Positions 53,619-62,207 of a DNA stretch of 64,000 nt are shown here, piece by piece. The DNA comes from JANMZO01 sp963763135. Lineage in GTDB: Bacteria; Actinomycetota; Acidimicrobiia; Acidimicrobiales; JANYDT01. The translations under genes were made by a program, and so were the position numbers. Under the pieces are notes generated by a model. That model made no database searches. It worked only from the letters and a program-made list of their open reading frames with translations, and was not told the origin of the DNA. Each line of letters begins with the position of its first letter. Position 1 is the stretch's first letter. Where the stretch lies: NCBI GenBank assembly GCA_963763135.1, contig CAVXNJ010000004.1, positions 1,240,001 to 1,304,000 on the forward strand. Reading direction: 5' to 3'.

Positions 53619-55046
53619 ATGCGGCGACGCCTGATTCTGGTCATCGTAAGCACGGTTATAAGCGCGCTTTTCGTTGCCGCACTCGTGACCTTCATCGGTA
53701 TTCGACGCGATGCGGTCAACCGCAGCCAGCACAATCTCAGCACGTACGCAGAAAACCTCGTGAGCGGCGGAGGAGCGAGGGACCTACGCACGCTTATCAG
53801 TTTCCAACGTGCCCTCGGCTTGGAATCAGCATCGGTCTGGACGTTTCCCCGGCCCGACGTGAACCCCGACTCCCCCGAGGCCATCAACGGACTGCGGGCG
53901 GCGTTTCAGTTCGAAACCGCCGACGGCAAAGCGCTTTCCGCCGGAGGCACGCCATTGGCCGTGACGAGAAAAATCGGCCCCAAGGACCTTCAACTCATAG
54001 CTGAAGGCGAGAACCTCGTCGGCACGGTCGGCAACCGTGCGTACGCCGCGGTCCGGTCATCAACCGAGAACAGCGAAGTCCAGACCCTGGTACTCGTCAC
54101 CGATATCGCAGGTGACGCCCGCCAAGCGGTGCGGGTCATCTTTCTTGCCATGATCGTCGCACTCATCGTTGCCGTAGCTGCGGCAATTGTCCTCGCCCGA
54201 CGATTTGTGCGCCCGCTTGTGACGACCACCGACGCCTACCGACGAATTGCCGAAGGCGACCTGTCGGTCCGCGTCAGTGGAGACAGCCGTGCCGCCCGAC
54301 GCAACGACGAGATCGGCGAACTCATGCGGTCGCTCGACGTCATGGCCGATTCGCTCGATCGGGCCCAGAAGCAGGAACAGCAGTTTCTCCTTTCGGTATC
54401 GCACGATCTCCGGACACCGTTGACGTCGATACGGGGATTTGCCGAGGCCATCAGTGAAGGAACCGCTCCTGATCAGGAACGGGCCGCGGCTGTGATCGCC
54501 TCCGAAGCGCGCCGCCTCGAGCGGTTGGTCGGCGATCTTCTGACCCTGGCCCGGCTCGAAGCGCAGCGCTTCGCGCTCAATATGAAACGTACGGATCTAT
54601 CGGATCTCGTCACCGACACGGCCGATGGCTTCCTTCCGCAGGCTGAGCGCCACGAGTTGCGCTTGGAACTCGACGCCGACGATGCGCTGTTTGCGAACGT
54701 CGACCCTGAACGCATGGCGCAGGTGATCGCAAACCTGATCGACAACGCGATGAAGTTCGCGAAAACCACCGTGTCCATCAGCCTCCACCTCGACACCTCG
54801 AATCCCCCAAACAAACCGACGCTGCAACTGACCATCGCCGACGATGGCCCCGGGATTTCCGAGGAAGATCTTCCGCACATCTTCGAACGTCTTTTCACGT
54901 CCGACCGCATGCCGACCAGGAAGATCGGTACCGGACTCGGGTTGGCGATCGTGAAGGAGTTGCTCGACCTCATGGGGGCAACGATCGAAACCCGCACGTC
55001 GCCCGAGGGCACGTCGTTCGTTATCCACATTCCAGCTTCCACCTGA
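53619..55046 (+). CDS. EnvZ/PhoR-type membrane sensor histidine kinase
   Basis: 475 aa. One membrane helix near the N-terminus (LILVIVSTVISALFVAALVT), an extracytoplasmic sensor of about 140 residues, a second helix (VIFLAMIVALIVAVAAAIVL), a HAMP linker (RFVRPLVTTTDAYRRIAEGD), then HisKA with His262 in LLSVSHDLRTPLTSIRGFAE and HATPase_c with NLIDNAMKFAKTT, IADDGPGISEED and GTGLGLAIVKELL. Pairs with the upstream response regulator. The signal is unknown. Confidence 0.94.
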   Translation: MRRRLILVIVSTVISALFVAALVTFIGIRRDAVNRSQHNLSTYAENLVSGGGARDLRTLISFQRALGLESASVWTFPRPDVNPDSPEAINGLRAAFQFETADGKALSAGGTPLAVTRKIGPKDLQLIAEGENLVGTVGNRAYAAVRSSTENSEVQTLVLVTDIAGDARQAVRVIFLAMIVALIVAVAAAIVLARRFVRPLVTTTDAYRRIAEGDLSVRVSGDSRAARRNDEIGELMRSLDVMADSLDRAQKQEQQFLLSVSHDLRTPLTSIRGFAEAISEGTAPDQERAAAVIASEARRLERLVGDLLTLARLEAQRFALNMKRTDLSDLVTDTADGFLPQAERHELRLELDADDALFANVDPERMAQVIANLIDNAMKFAKTTVSISLHLDTSNPPNKPTLQLTIADDGPGISEEDLPHIFERLFTSDRMPTRKIGTGLGLAIVKELLDLMGATIETRTSPEGTSFVIHIPAST

Positions 55047-55080
55047 CGCATCGAACCGCTGAGGTGCTGAGGAGTGCAAG

Positions 55081-55120
55081 TCGATGCTCAGGCGAGCAAG
55101 TCCATGCTCAGGCGAGCATT
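55081..55120 (-). repeat. 20-bp tandem duplication over the stop codon of the LLM oxidoreductase gene
   Basis: TCGATGCTCAGGCGAGCAAG (55081-55100) and its near copy at 55101-55120 share TGCTCAGGCGAGCA, a hairpin with a 5-bp stem. The second copy contains the gene's stop codon (55108-55110), so two hairpins stand in tandem at the gene end and could terminate transcription. Confidence 0.75.
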
Positions 55121-56136
55121 TCGCGCACGAGCGGAATCACTTTCGTTCCGTAGAGTTCGATGGAACGCATGAGCTTGTCGTGGGGAAGCTGCCCGGCGCT
55201 GTATTTCAGGTCGAACCGTGATAGTCCGAGCACCTTTGCGGTTTCGGCGATTTTCCGGGCCACAGTCTCAGGCGACCCGACATACAGCGAGCCCTTCGGT
55301 CCGGCCTGCTGTTCGTATTCAGCGGTCCCCATCGGACCCCAGCCGCGCTCAGCACCGATCCGGTCCCGCATCCGCTTCATATGCGGCCATAGTTCTTCTC
55401 GAGCCTGCGCGTCGGTGTCAGCGATGTAGCCAGGTGAGTGCACACCAATCGGGAGAGTCGGGACTTCAAACTTTTCCAGGGCCCGATGGAACAGTCCGAC
55501 AAACGGTGCAAAGCGGGCGCTTTCGCCACCGATGATCGCGAGCATCAGCGGGAGTCGATACTGTGCCGCTCGAACCACAGACTCGGGGCTGCCACCGACG
55601 CCGACCCACGTCTTCAGGTTGCCGGACTCTGTCGTCGGGTAGACCTGCTGGTTGGTCAAGGCCGCTCGCGTCGTTCCACTCCAGGTGACCGGCTTTTCGT
55701 GCAGGAGGGCCGAGAAGAGATTGAGCTTCTCGGAGAACAACACCTCATAGTCGTTGAGTTCATAGCCGAAGAGCGGGAACGACTCGGTGAACGAACCGCG
55801 TCCGAGGATGACTTCCGCTCGTCCGTTCGACGCGGCATCGAGGGTGGAGAACCGCTGGAAGACACGCACCGGGTCGTCGGAACTCAGCACGGTCACCGCT
55901 GAGCCGAGACGGATACGGTTGGTGCGGCCGGCGATCGCCGCGAGAACCACCTCGGGGGCCGATACCGCGAAATCGTTGCGGTGATGCTCGCCAACACCGA
56001 TGAAGTCGACGCCGACCTGATCGGCCAGCACCCCTTCGTCGATCACGTTGCGAATTACGCGCGCATAGCTTTCCGGTTCACCATCTTCTCCGACGGTCAC
56101 ATCTCCGAACGTGTCGATCCCAAGTTCCAAAACCAT
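55108..56136 (-). CDS. LLM-class flavin-dependent oxidoreductase
   Basis: 342 aa, luciferase-like TIM barrel. Members reduce or oxygenate diverse substrates with FMN or F420. Family segments: GVDFIGVGEHHRNDFAVSAP, the nonprolyl-cis region RIRLGSAVTVLSSDDPVRVF, GRAEVILGRGSFTESFPLFG and WVGVGGSPESVVRAAQYRLP. Substrate and cofactor cannot be decided from sequence. The stop codon lies in a duplicated hairpin. Not obviously linked to its neighbours. Confidence 0.88.
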   Translation of the reverse strand: MVLELGIDTFGDVTVGEDGEPESYARVIRNVIDEGVLADQVGVDFIGVGEHHRNDFAVSAPEVVLAAIAGRTNRIRLGSAVTVLSSDDPVRVFQRFSTLDAASNGRAEVILGRGSFTESFPLFGYELNDYEVLFSEKLNLFSALLHEKPVTWSGTTRAALTNQQVYPTTESGNLKTWVGVGGSPESVVRAAQYRLPLMLAIIGGESARFAPFVGLFHRALEKFEVPTLPIGVHSPGYIADTDAQAREELWPHMKRMRDRIGAERGWGPMGTAEYEQQAGPKGSLYVGSPETVARKIAETAKVLGLSRFDLKYSAGQLPHDKLMRSIELYGTKVIPLVREMLA

Positions 56137-56230
56137 GTTGACCAGCTTGGCCGATTCCCAGTGCAGCGGCGGCCAAGATCGGCGACAGCTTCACACGAAC
56201 ATGGTCTCAGACCCTCCGGACATCCGAGGT

Positions 56231-57499
56231 TTACGCGAACATCGAGCGCTTTGCGGTTGTTCGGGCGACAACGCGCCCCCGGTGAAGAACCGTTCGAACT
56301 TCACTCGCCATCGACAACGCGTTGGTGATGTTCGTTCCTTCGATTGCGACGAGATCAGCTCGGCTTCCGACCGCCACCGACACGGATTCGCGACCCATCG
56401 CCTTGCGCGCTTCGCCGGAAACCATGGTCCACGCCTCGCCGGCGCTCAGATGAGCCACCAACGCGAGTACGCCAGCCGTCTCGAACGGGTCGCATCGGCC
56501 GAAGGGGAAGAAGGGATCCTGCACGTTGTCGGACCCGGCGGCAACAACCACGCCCGCCCTACGGAGCGTGTTGATCGCAGTCACACCGCGAGGAGGAGAC
56601 TCCAACTCGTCCCAGCCGAACAGAAAAAGGCTCGACAACGGCATCGTGAACACTGCGATCCCAGCCTCGGCCAACTCGTCGGCGATCCGCTGCTGTACGG
56701 CGATCGGTTGCGAGGCGAGGCTCACGCAGTGGCTGGCCACCACATTGGTAAGGCCCTGCCTACGTACCTGCTGTATCAACTCGGGCAGGTAGAACATCTC
56801 GGCGTCGACACTCTGGTCCGTGTGAACGTCCATGGGCAGCCCGGAACGTGCGGCAGCATTCACGACGTCCGTCGTGGCACCAATCGGGTCTCCGGAGATA
56901 TCGGGGCTTGCACCCACGACATCGATCCCCGAGCGAATCGCTTCGTCGAGAAGTTGCCGGACGGGCTCCCCGGCCACCCCACCCAGTGGTGCCGCCAGAC
57001 CAACGAGCTCGATGTCAGCCAACCCGCGAGCGTGTATTCGGTCTCGGACTTCGATGAGTGCGTGCACGCCTCGAAGGCCATGGGCGGTGGCCACGTCGAC
57101 ATGTGAGCGGATCGTGGTGGTCCCATGGGCCACAAGCATTTCAATCGTCCGCGTGGCTCGCTCGACAAAACTCTCGTGGGAAAGGTCACCAACCCGGGCA
57201 AACCACTCAGCGACACCTGCGTCGAGATCGGCGGGCATCGGGGTGTCGGTCGACAGCAGCGCTTTGTCGAGATGTGCATGTGCTTCAACCCCGGCCGGTA
57301 GGACGACCATCGAGCGACAGTCGTCTACCTCATCGCCTTCCGCCGCTTCTATTCGTCCGACTGCGCTGATGCGCCCGGTGCTGCGATCGACGGCAACGTC
57401 GGCCAACGTTCCGTCCTCCAAGTGACCGCCTCGAAGCACCAGTCGGCCAGCTGCATCTTGACGGCCGGGGCGGTTAACGTCGGAGCGATGCAATTCCAT
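56231..57499 (-). CDS. Cytosine-deaminase-like metal-dependent amidohydrolase
   Basis: 422 aa from ATG 57499. Amidohydrolase fold with metal ligands HxH in PAGVEAHAHLDKALLSTD, a His in TTTIRSHVDVATAHGL, another in NVVASHCVSLASQ, and an Asp in VVVAAGSDNVQDPFFPFGRC. The last motif and overall pattern match the CodA cytosine/isoguanine deaminase group, but the true substrate is open. Divergent from the XRE-cupin regulator; the operator between them (57510-57528) overlaps its promoter region. Confidence 0.86.
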   Translation of the reverse strand: MELHRSDVNRPGRQDAAGRLVLRGGHLEDGTLADVAVDRSTGRISAVGRIEAAEGDEVDDCRSMVVLPAGVEAHAHLDKALLSTDTPMPADLDAGVAEWFARVGDLSHESFVERATRTIEMLVAHGTTTIRSHVDVATAHGLRGVHALIEVRDRIHARGLADIELVGLAAPLGGVAGEPVRQLLDEAIRSGIDVVGASPDISGDPIGATTDVVNAAARSGLPMDVHTDQSVDAEMFYLPELIQQVRRQGLTNVVASHCVSLASQPIAVQQRIADELAEAGIAVFTMPLSSLFLFGWDELESPPRGVTAINTLRRAGVVVAAGSDNVQDPFFPFGRCDPFETAGVLALVAHLSAGEAWTMVSGEARKAMGRESVSVAVGSRADLVAIEGTNITNALSMASEVRTVLHRGRVVARTTAKRSMFA

Positions 57500-57509
57500 A
57501 GTCCCATAA

Positions 57510-57528
57510 GTATTCCACAGAGGAATAC
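57510..57528. promoter_or_regulatory. Palindromic operator between amidohydrolase and XRE regulator
   Basis: GTATTCC-ACAGA-GGAATAC, a perfect 7-bp inverted repeat with 5-bp spacing, lies 11 bp before the amidohydrolase ATG and 18 bp before the regulator ATG. A related site, TATTCC-N5-GGAATA, occurs at 58525-58541. The XRE-cupin protein encoded here is the likely ligand. Confidence 0.72.
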
Positions 57529-57546
57529 GGCCCAACCCATCTCCGC

Positions 57547-58476
57547 ATGAAGCCGAACGCTCCCCGCCCGAAATCTGCGCCGAGCCAATCGTCGTCCAGG
57601 ACGACCTCAGCGGCGCCGGGCCGAAAGACCAAGACGTTGACCAAGGCCGTGTCGGGCAACCCGAAGGCACGCAACGCGAAGCCAAGCAACCCGAAGCCAA
57701 GCAACCCGAAGCCAAGCAACCCGAAGCCAAGCAACCCGAAGTCAGGCAACACGACGTCAGGCAACACGAAACCGACGCCAACCGGGAAGACAAACGCAAC
57801 CGGGAAAGTAACGGGGGCCGGGCAGAAAACCCCAGCCGGGCGCCCGGCGCGGCAGGTTGTCCCGATGGCGATCGACAACGTCGACCAACTCAGCGAGAAC
57901 ATTGGTCGCGCCATCCGAAATCGACGCACGGAACTCGGTATCACCATGGCCGAACTCGCCGCTACCGCTGACCTGTCGCAACCCTTCCTCAGCAAGGTGG
58001 AGCGCGGTATCGGGCGCATGAGCATGGGCGCCCTCGATCGGGTGGCCCGCGCTCTGGGCACGAGCGCCGTCGGTCTATTCGCCGGATCCGATGCACCGGT
58101 GACCATCGATGTCGTGCGCCGAAACGAACGGCCGAAATTGCCGGCATATGACCACGACGAGGGGATGGGCCAGGCCCTGACCCGCAGGTCCGGGCAATTG
58201 CGCGTCGTAGAGTTCGACAGCGGACCGGCGAAGTTCGCCGCGGTCCCCTACGTCCACCGCAACGACTCAGTGTGCGTGGTTCTGAGCGGCGAATACGAAT
58301 TCGAGTTCGACGAAACCACCCGATTCACCCTTGGTGAAGGCGACAGCGTCTCGTCGAGCGGTGGCGTGAACCAGCGTTATCGAGTTCTTCGACAACCGGC
58401 CCGTCTGCTCTTGATTCTCGTCAGCGAAGACGTCGATGTGGTCCCTCGCCACAGCACCACCTCCCCGACTCTCTGA
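57547..58476 (+). CDS. XRE-family regulator with C-terminal cupin domain
   Basis: 309 aa. The first about 105 residues are low-complexity and basic, with a five-residue repeat (SNPKP, several tandem copies encoded by a 15-bp unit at about 57674-57740). Then comes an HTH_3 DNA-binding domain (IRNRRTELGITMAELAATAD, SQPFLSKVERGIGRMSMGAL) and a cupin sensor (YVHRNDSVCVVLSGEYEFEF, TRFTLGEGDSVSSSGGVNQR). Such regulators often control amine, sugar or pyrimidine catabolism. Flanked by two copies of a palindromic operator, so autoregulation is likely. Confidence 0.88.
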   Translation: MKPNAPRPKSAPSQSSSRTTSAAPGRKTKTLTKAVSGNPKARNAKPSNPKPSNPKPSNPKPSNPKSGNTTSGNTKPTPTGKTNATGKVTGAGQKTPAGRPARQVVPMAIDNVDQLSENIGRAIRNRRTELGITMAELAATADLSQPFLSKVERGIGRMSMGALDRVARALGTSAVGLFAGSDAPVTIDVVRRNERPKLPAYDHDEGMGQALTRRSGQLRVVEFDSGPAKFAAVPYVHRNDSVCVVLSGEYEFEFDETTRFTLGEGDSVSSSGGVNQRYRVLRQPARLLLILVSEDVDVVPRHSTTSPTL

Positions 58477-58524
58477 GATGTCGCTCGGCTGAACACAGTT
58501 GTAATAGTTCTGACATGAATTTAA

Positions 58525-58541
58525 TATTCCCCTGTGGAATA
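58525..58541. promoter_or_regulatory. Second copy of the palindromic operator, before the binding-protein gene
   Basis: TATTCC-CCTGT-GGAATA lies 50 bp before the binding-protein ATG at 58591. It matches the operator at 57510-57528 in both arms (6 bp) and in spacing. It probably places the binding-protein gene under the XRE-cupin regulator. Confidence 0.7.
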
Positions 58542-58590
58542 CTGCTCGTGGATCGAGCTCGCTCCGGATCACGAGCTCACAAAGGGAGCC

Positions 58591-59889
58591 ATGAAGACAC
58601 ACCGCCTACTCCGTCGTGCAGCCCTGCCCGTTCTCGCCGTCGGGCTATTGGTATCCGGTTGCAGCAGCGACAGCGACACGCCAGCCGATACGACCGCAGC
58701 ATCCACAGAAACGACCGCCGCCGAGACATCCGCTGAAACCACTACGGCATCTGCCGAAACCACATCACCCGAAACCGCTGCCGCCGCTGAGACAACCGCT
58801 GCAGGCGCAACCGAGACCTCGTCCGCTGACTCGGTCGCGTCGGCGACGGGAACCTCGCTGGCCGGCTCGCTGAAGGACATCTGCCCGGCGACGATCGCCA
58901 TTCAGACCGATTGGTACCCGTCGGCTGAGCGCGGACCGCTGTTTCAGTTGCTCGGTGATACGTTCAAAGTTGATACGACGAAGAAGACGATCTCCGGCCC
59001 GCTGATCGCACATGGGGGCGCCGACACCGGAGTACAGATCGAAATTCGATCCGGAGGACCCGCTATCGGCTTTGCGCCGGTCACCGCCCAGATGTACACC
59101 GACACGAGCATCACCCTCGGATTTACAAGCCACGACTCAGCAGCGAACGACTACGCCAAGCTGCCGACCCTCTCGGTAGTAGCGCCATTCGACAAGAATC
59201 CCCAGATCGTTATGTGGGATCCGGCGACGTATCCCGATGTCAAGACGATTGCCGACCTGGGCAAGAAGGGCGTCACCATAAACGTCTTTCCCGGTGGTCC
59301 ATGGCAGGAGATTCTCACCAAGCAGGGCGTCGTGCCGAAAGCGTCCTGGGACGGATCTTTCGACGGTACACCGGCCCGGTTCGTGGCGTCGGCCGGGAAG
59401 ATTGCGCAGCAGGGCTTCGCTTCGGCCGAACCGTATGAGTACGAAAACAACCCAAAGTGGGGCAAGCCCGTCGCGTATGAACTCGTCTACGACGCCGGAG
59501 TCCGGTTCTACTCACAACCGCTCGGTATCCGAACGGCTGACCTCGAGACCCTTCGCCCGTGTTTGCAGAAGTTCGTTCCGATCGTGCAGCAGTCAACCGT
59601 TGACTATCTGAACGATCCGGCGGCGGCCAACAAGAAGATCGTCGACATGCTCGATCAGCTCAAGGAGGTCGTCTACTCGGCGGGCGAAGCCGACTTCGCG
59701 GTGAAGACCATGAAGGACTTGGCACTCATCTCAAACGGACCGGACTCCACCCTCGGCAACTTTGATCTGCCCCGGGTCCAAGAGGGTATCGATCAAATGA
59801 TCGACGCCGGTCTGGCCAACGTGTCCAAGGATCTCAAAGCCGAACAACTCGCAACGAACGAATTCATCGATCCGGCGATCGGCCTCTGA
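58591..59889 (+). CDS. NMT1/THI5-type ABC transporter substrate-binding lipoprotein
   Basis: 432 aa from ATG 58591 (AAAGGGAG upstream). Lipobox LVSGC with Cys24 marks a lipoprotein signal peptide. A Thr/Ala/Glu-rich linker (about 28-85) precedes the binding domain: CPATIAIQTDWYPSAERGPL, MWDPATYPDVKTIADLGKKG, VTINVFPGGPWQEI and AEPYEYENNPKWGKPVAYEL. This is the family that includes pyrimidine-precursor and sulfonate binding proteins. No permease or ATPase gene lies in the window. The upstream operator links it to the XRE-cupin regulator. Confidence 0.87.
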   Translation: MKTHRLLRRAALPVLAVGLLVSGCSSDSDTPADTTAASTETTAAETSAETTTASAETTSPETAAAAETTAAGATETSSADSVASATGTSLAGSLKDICPATIAIQTDWYPSAERGPLFQLLGDTFKVDTTKKTISGPLIAHGGADTGVQIEIRSGGPAIGFAPVTAQMYTDTSITLGFTSHDSAANDYAKLPTLSVVAPFDKNPQIVMWDPATYPDVKTIADLGKKGVTINVFPGGPWQEILTKQGVVPKASWDGSFDGTPARFVASAGKIAQQGFASAEPYEYENNPKWGKPVAYELVYDAGVRFYSQPLGIRTADLETLRPCLQKFVPIVQQSTVDYLNDPAAANKKIVDMLDQLKEVVYSAGEADFAVKTMKDLALISNGPDSTLGNFDLPRVQEGIDQMIDAGLANVSKDLKAEQLATNEFIDPAIGL

Positions 59890-59907
59890 AACGACCTTCC
59901 CAGGAAC

Positions 59908-59937
59908 TGAGGCCACCAGCAACAGTTGGTGGCCTCA
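59908..59937. terminator. Bidirectional hairpin terminator between binding protein and DadA-like gene
   Basis: A perfect 11-bp inverted repeat (TGAGGCCACCA 59908-59918 and TGGTGGCCTCA 59927-59937, 8-nt loop) lies between two convergent genes, 19 bp past the binding-protein stop and 9 bp before the DadA-like stop. There is no long T-run on either side. Confidence 0.82.
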
Positions 59938-59945
59938 ACACCCTG

Positions 59946-61235
59946 CTAGCGGCGGAAGCGGTTGGGCGACACGATGGCCGGATCGAAGGGGAGCTTCTCA
60001 CCGACAATAAGCGCGGCTATGAATTCTCCGGAGCCCGGCCCTGTCGTCGTTCCGAGCATGCCGTGGCCCGTGGCGACAAACACTTCACCGGTGTCGCCCA
60101 GGCGACCAAGTGCCGGAACTCCATCGGGCAGGGCCGGTCGGAGTCCGGTCCAGGGATTCGTCGGTTGGGTTGATGCCGGAAGGTTGAGTGCGATTCGAGC
60201 AGCGTCGAGCAACTGTGTGATCCGGCTCGCCGGAATCGACCGGTCGCTGGGCGACGTGAGCTCGTATCGCGAGGCGATGCGCAAGCCCCGGGCAAGTGGA
60301 GACAGCGCCAACCGCTGATCCATCAACACCATGGGGCGCGACGGAGCAATGGGGCCCGGATCGACGGTGACGCTGTATCCCTTCGCAGGCATCAGGGGAA
60401 AGTCGTTACCCAGGGCTCGGGCCAGCTCGCGGCTCCAGACACCTGCCGCGATCACCACGTGGTTGGCCCTGACTCCGCTGTAGTCCGGCGTCGAAGTCCG
60501 CACGACTGCGGAGGTGCCGACACGTTCGATGCCGGTCACCGAGGCCTCGACAATTCGGGCCCCGTTCGCTTCCGCGTTGTCCCGCACAGCTTGTAGCAGC
60601 AGGGCCGGGTCCATTCGAGCGTCGTCCTCCAACAGATACGCTCCGACCACGCGCTGGGTGAACAACTGGTCGTCTGCGTGAAGCTCCGAAGCACTACGTT
60701 CGCTTACTTTCACGCCCCACTTCCGCATCGACTCCACCTCGTGGAGATGGGATGCGAAGCTCGCCGGCTCAGTGAAGACCTGGAGCAATCCGGTCTGCCC
60801 AAAATCGAAGTTCGCGCCAGAATCCGCGAGGCGTTGCACCTCGGCCATCGTCGTAGCCAACAGCTCTCGAAGAACCGGCGCGCCTCGGTCGACGTTTCGA
60901 TTCGACGAGGCGATGGCGAAACGAACCAGCCAGGGAATCAGATGGCGGGCCGACTTGGGGGAAATGGCAAACGCGCCGTCTCGTTTCGCCAATGACTTCA
61001 AGCCTGACTGCACCATTCCCGGCGAAGCGAAAGGTATTGCGTGACTCGGAACGAGGTGACCGGCGTTGGCCGACGACGTACCGAAGCGGGAGTCGCCCGG
61101 TTCGAAGACCAGAACACTCATGCCGCGACGAGCCACCGCCGAGGCGACCGACCAGCCGATGATTCCACCGCCGACCACAATCACGTCGAGGTCACGGTTC
61201 GCATCGGCGAGCGGCTGATCTTGACTTGGCGACAC
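59946..61235 (-). CDS. D-amino-acid dehydrogenase-like FAD oxidoreductase
   Basis: 429 aa, DAO/DadA family. FAD-binding GxGxxG motif VIVVGGGIIGWSVASAVARR near residue 20, SSANAGHLVPSHAIPFASPG, ALLLQAVRDNAEANGARIVE, HVVIAAGVWSRELARALG, and a C-terminal VFVATGHGMLGTTTGPGSGE. Members oxidise D-amino acids or other secondary amines. Convergent with the binding-protein gene across a hairpin terminator; the two may act on the same class of nitrogen compound (inference). Confidence 0.87.
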   Translation of the reverse strand: MSPSQDQPLADANRDLDVIVVGGGIIGWSVASAVARRGMSVLVFEPGDSRFGTSSANAGHLVPSHAIPFASPGMVQSGLKSLAKRDGAFAISPKSARHLIPWLVRFAIASSNRNVDRGAPVLRELLATTMAEVQRLADSGANFDFGQTGLLQVFTEPASFASHLHEVESMRKWGVKVSERSASELHADDQLFTQRVVGAYLLEDDARMDPALLLQAVRDNAEANGARIVEASVTGIERVGTSAVVRTSTPDYSGVRANHVVIAAGVWSRELARALGNDFPLMPAKGYSVTVDPGPIAPSRPMVLMDQRLALSPLARGLRIASRYELTSPSDRSIPASRITQLLDAARIALNLPASTQPTNPWTGLRPALPDGVPALGRLGDTGEVFVATGHGMLGTTTGPGSGEFIAALIVGEKLPFDPAIVSPNRFRR

Positions 61236-61244
61236 GAAAAACTC

Positions 61245-62207
61245 CTATTGCTGGGGAACGACCGGAACCGGCACCAGGCTGATCACGGGATCATTGGGGT
61301 TCGGGACCACCGGTACGGTCGTGGCCGCCCCGACCGGTGCCACCGTGGTCGCTGACGGGTCGGGGTTGGCCGGGACCGTTGCCACGGTCGGCGGCTCGGT
61401 GATGATCGGGCGAACACACGGAGGTGGGTTGATGGTCGCTTGGCCGCCCGTCGCCAAACGCACGTCGAGCGCCGAAGTGCCGGGGGCGTCGCACCGCAAG
61501 GTGAAGATGACCCGTCCATCGCCGTTGGTCAACCGCTCCCCCACCTCAATGGGCAGAAGCACGCCCTGAGGGAACACGGAAACACCGACACCGCTCAACG
61601 GCGTCACCGAGATCTTTCCGTCCTCATCCACCACACGGGATGAGACCTCTACGACGATGTTCACCTTCTGGCCCACCAACGGCGTTGTCGGGGCCATCGC
61701 CCACTGCACATCCGTTCGGCCGTAGCTCTTTAGGGTCAGGTCATGCTTGGCCTTGGCCTCGGTGAAGAACACATCGTCGACAGTCATCGCCAGGTCGGGC
61801 GCATGCCACGCGCGGACCCGGACTCGACCCAACTCGACGCCTTTGAGTTCGTAGCGACCCTTCTCGTCGGCGTCGACAATCGTCGTTGCGGACTGCTGCC
61901 CGACCAGCCGTTCGATCCGAACCTTGGCTCCGGGCACCGGTCCCTCAGGACCACGAACGACTCCCTCGAGCGACCCGGAACTCGGTCCGAATCCGATCGT
62001 TGTCGTGGTCGTCGCCTCCGGGTCGATCGTCTGGAGCGAAACCTTCGACCGATCGATACCAATGGTTGGTGTCGTGGTCGACTGCAACGGGAGAGTCGAC
62101 GGTACGACCGGGTAGGAAACGGTGACCTCACCGGCACATCCGCCGGTTACGGCAGCGAGCAACACCACCACCGAGGCAACACCAGCCAGGCGCCGAAGCG
62201 TCACCAC
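61245..62207 (-). CDS. Lipoprotein with carboxypeptidase-regulatory-like domain
   Basis: 320 aa from GTG 62207. Signal peptide with lipobox VTGGC (Cys24), then a Thr/Pro-rich region. Residues about 78-150 look like a CarboxypepD_reg beta-sandwich (GSLEGVVRGPEGPVPGAKVR, VDADEKGRYELKGVELGRVR). A second beta-rich part (about 165-265) has VGQKVNIVVEVSSRVV and VIFTLRCDAPGTSALDV. The C-terminal 60 residues are Pro/Val/Thr-rich. The start overlaps the end of ygfZ, so they share a transcript. Probably anchored outside the membrane; function unknown. Confidence 0.78.
   Translation of the reverse strand: MVTLRRLAGVASVVVLLAAVTGGCAGEVTVSYPVVPSTLPLQSTTTPTIGIDRSKVSLQTIDPEATTTTTIGFGPSSGSLEGVVRGPEGPVPGAKVRIERLVGQQSATTIVDADEKGRYELKGVELGRVRVRAWHAPDLAMTVDDVFFTEAKAKHDLTLKSYGRTDVQWAMAPTTPLVGQKVNIVVEVSSRVVDEDGKISVTPLSGVGVSVFPQGVLLPIEVGERLTNGDGRVIFTLRCDAPGTSALDVRLATGGQATINPPPCVRPIITEPPTVATVPANPDPSATTVAPVGAATTVPVVPNPNDPVISLVPVPVVPQQ

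Noticed and set aside
60688..60715. Fragment resembling the array core (GCTCCGAAG...CACTACGTTCGC) inside the DadA-like gene
   Set aside because: It lies in a normal part of the coding frame, lacks the second arm and needs a gap to align; chance similarity is more likely.
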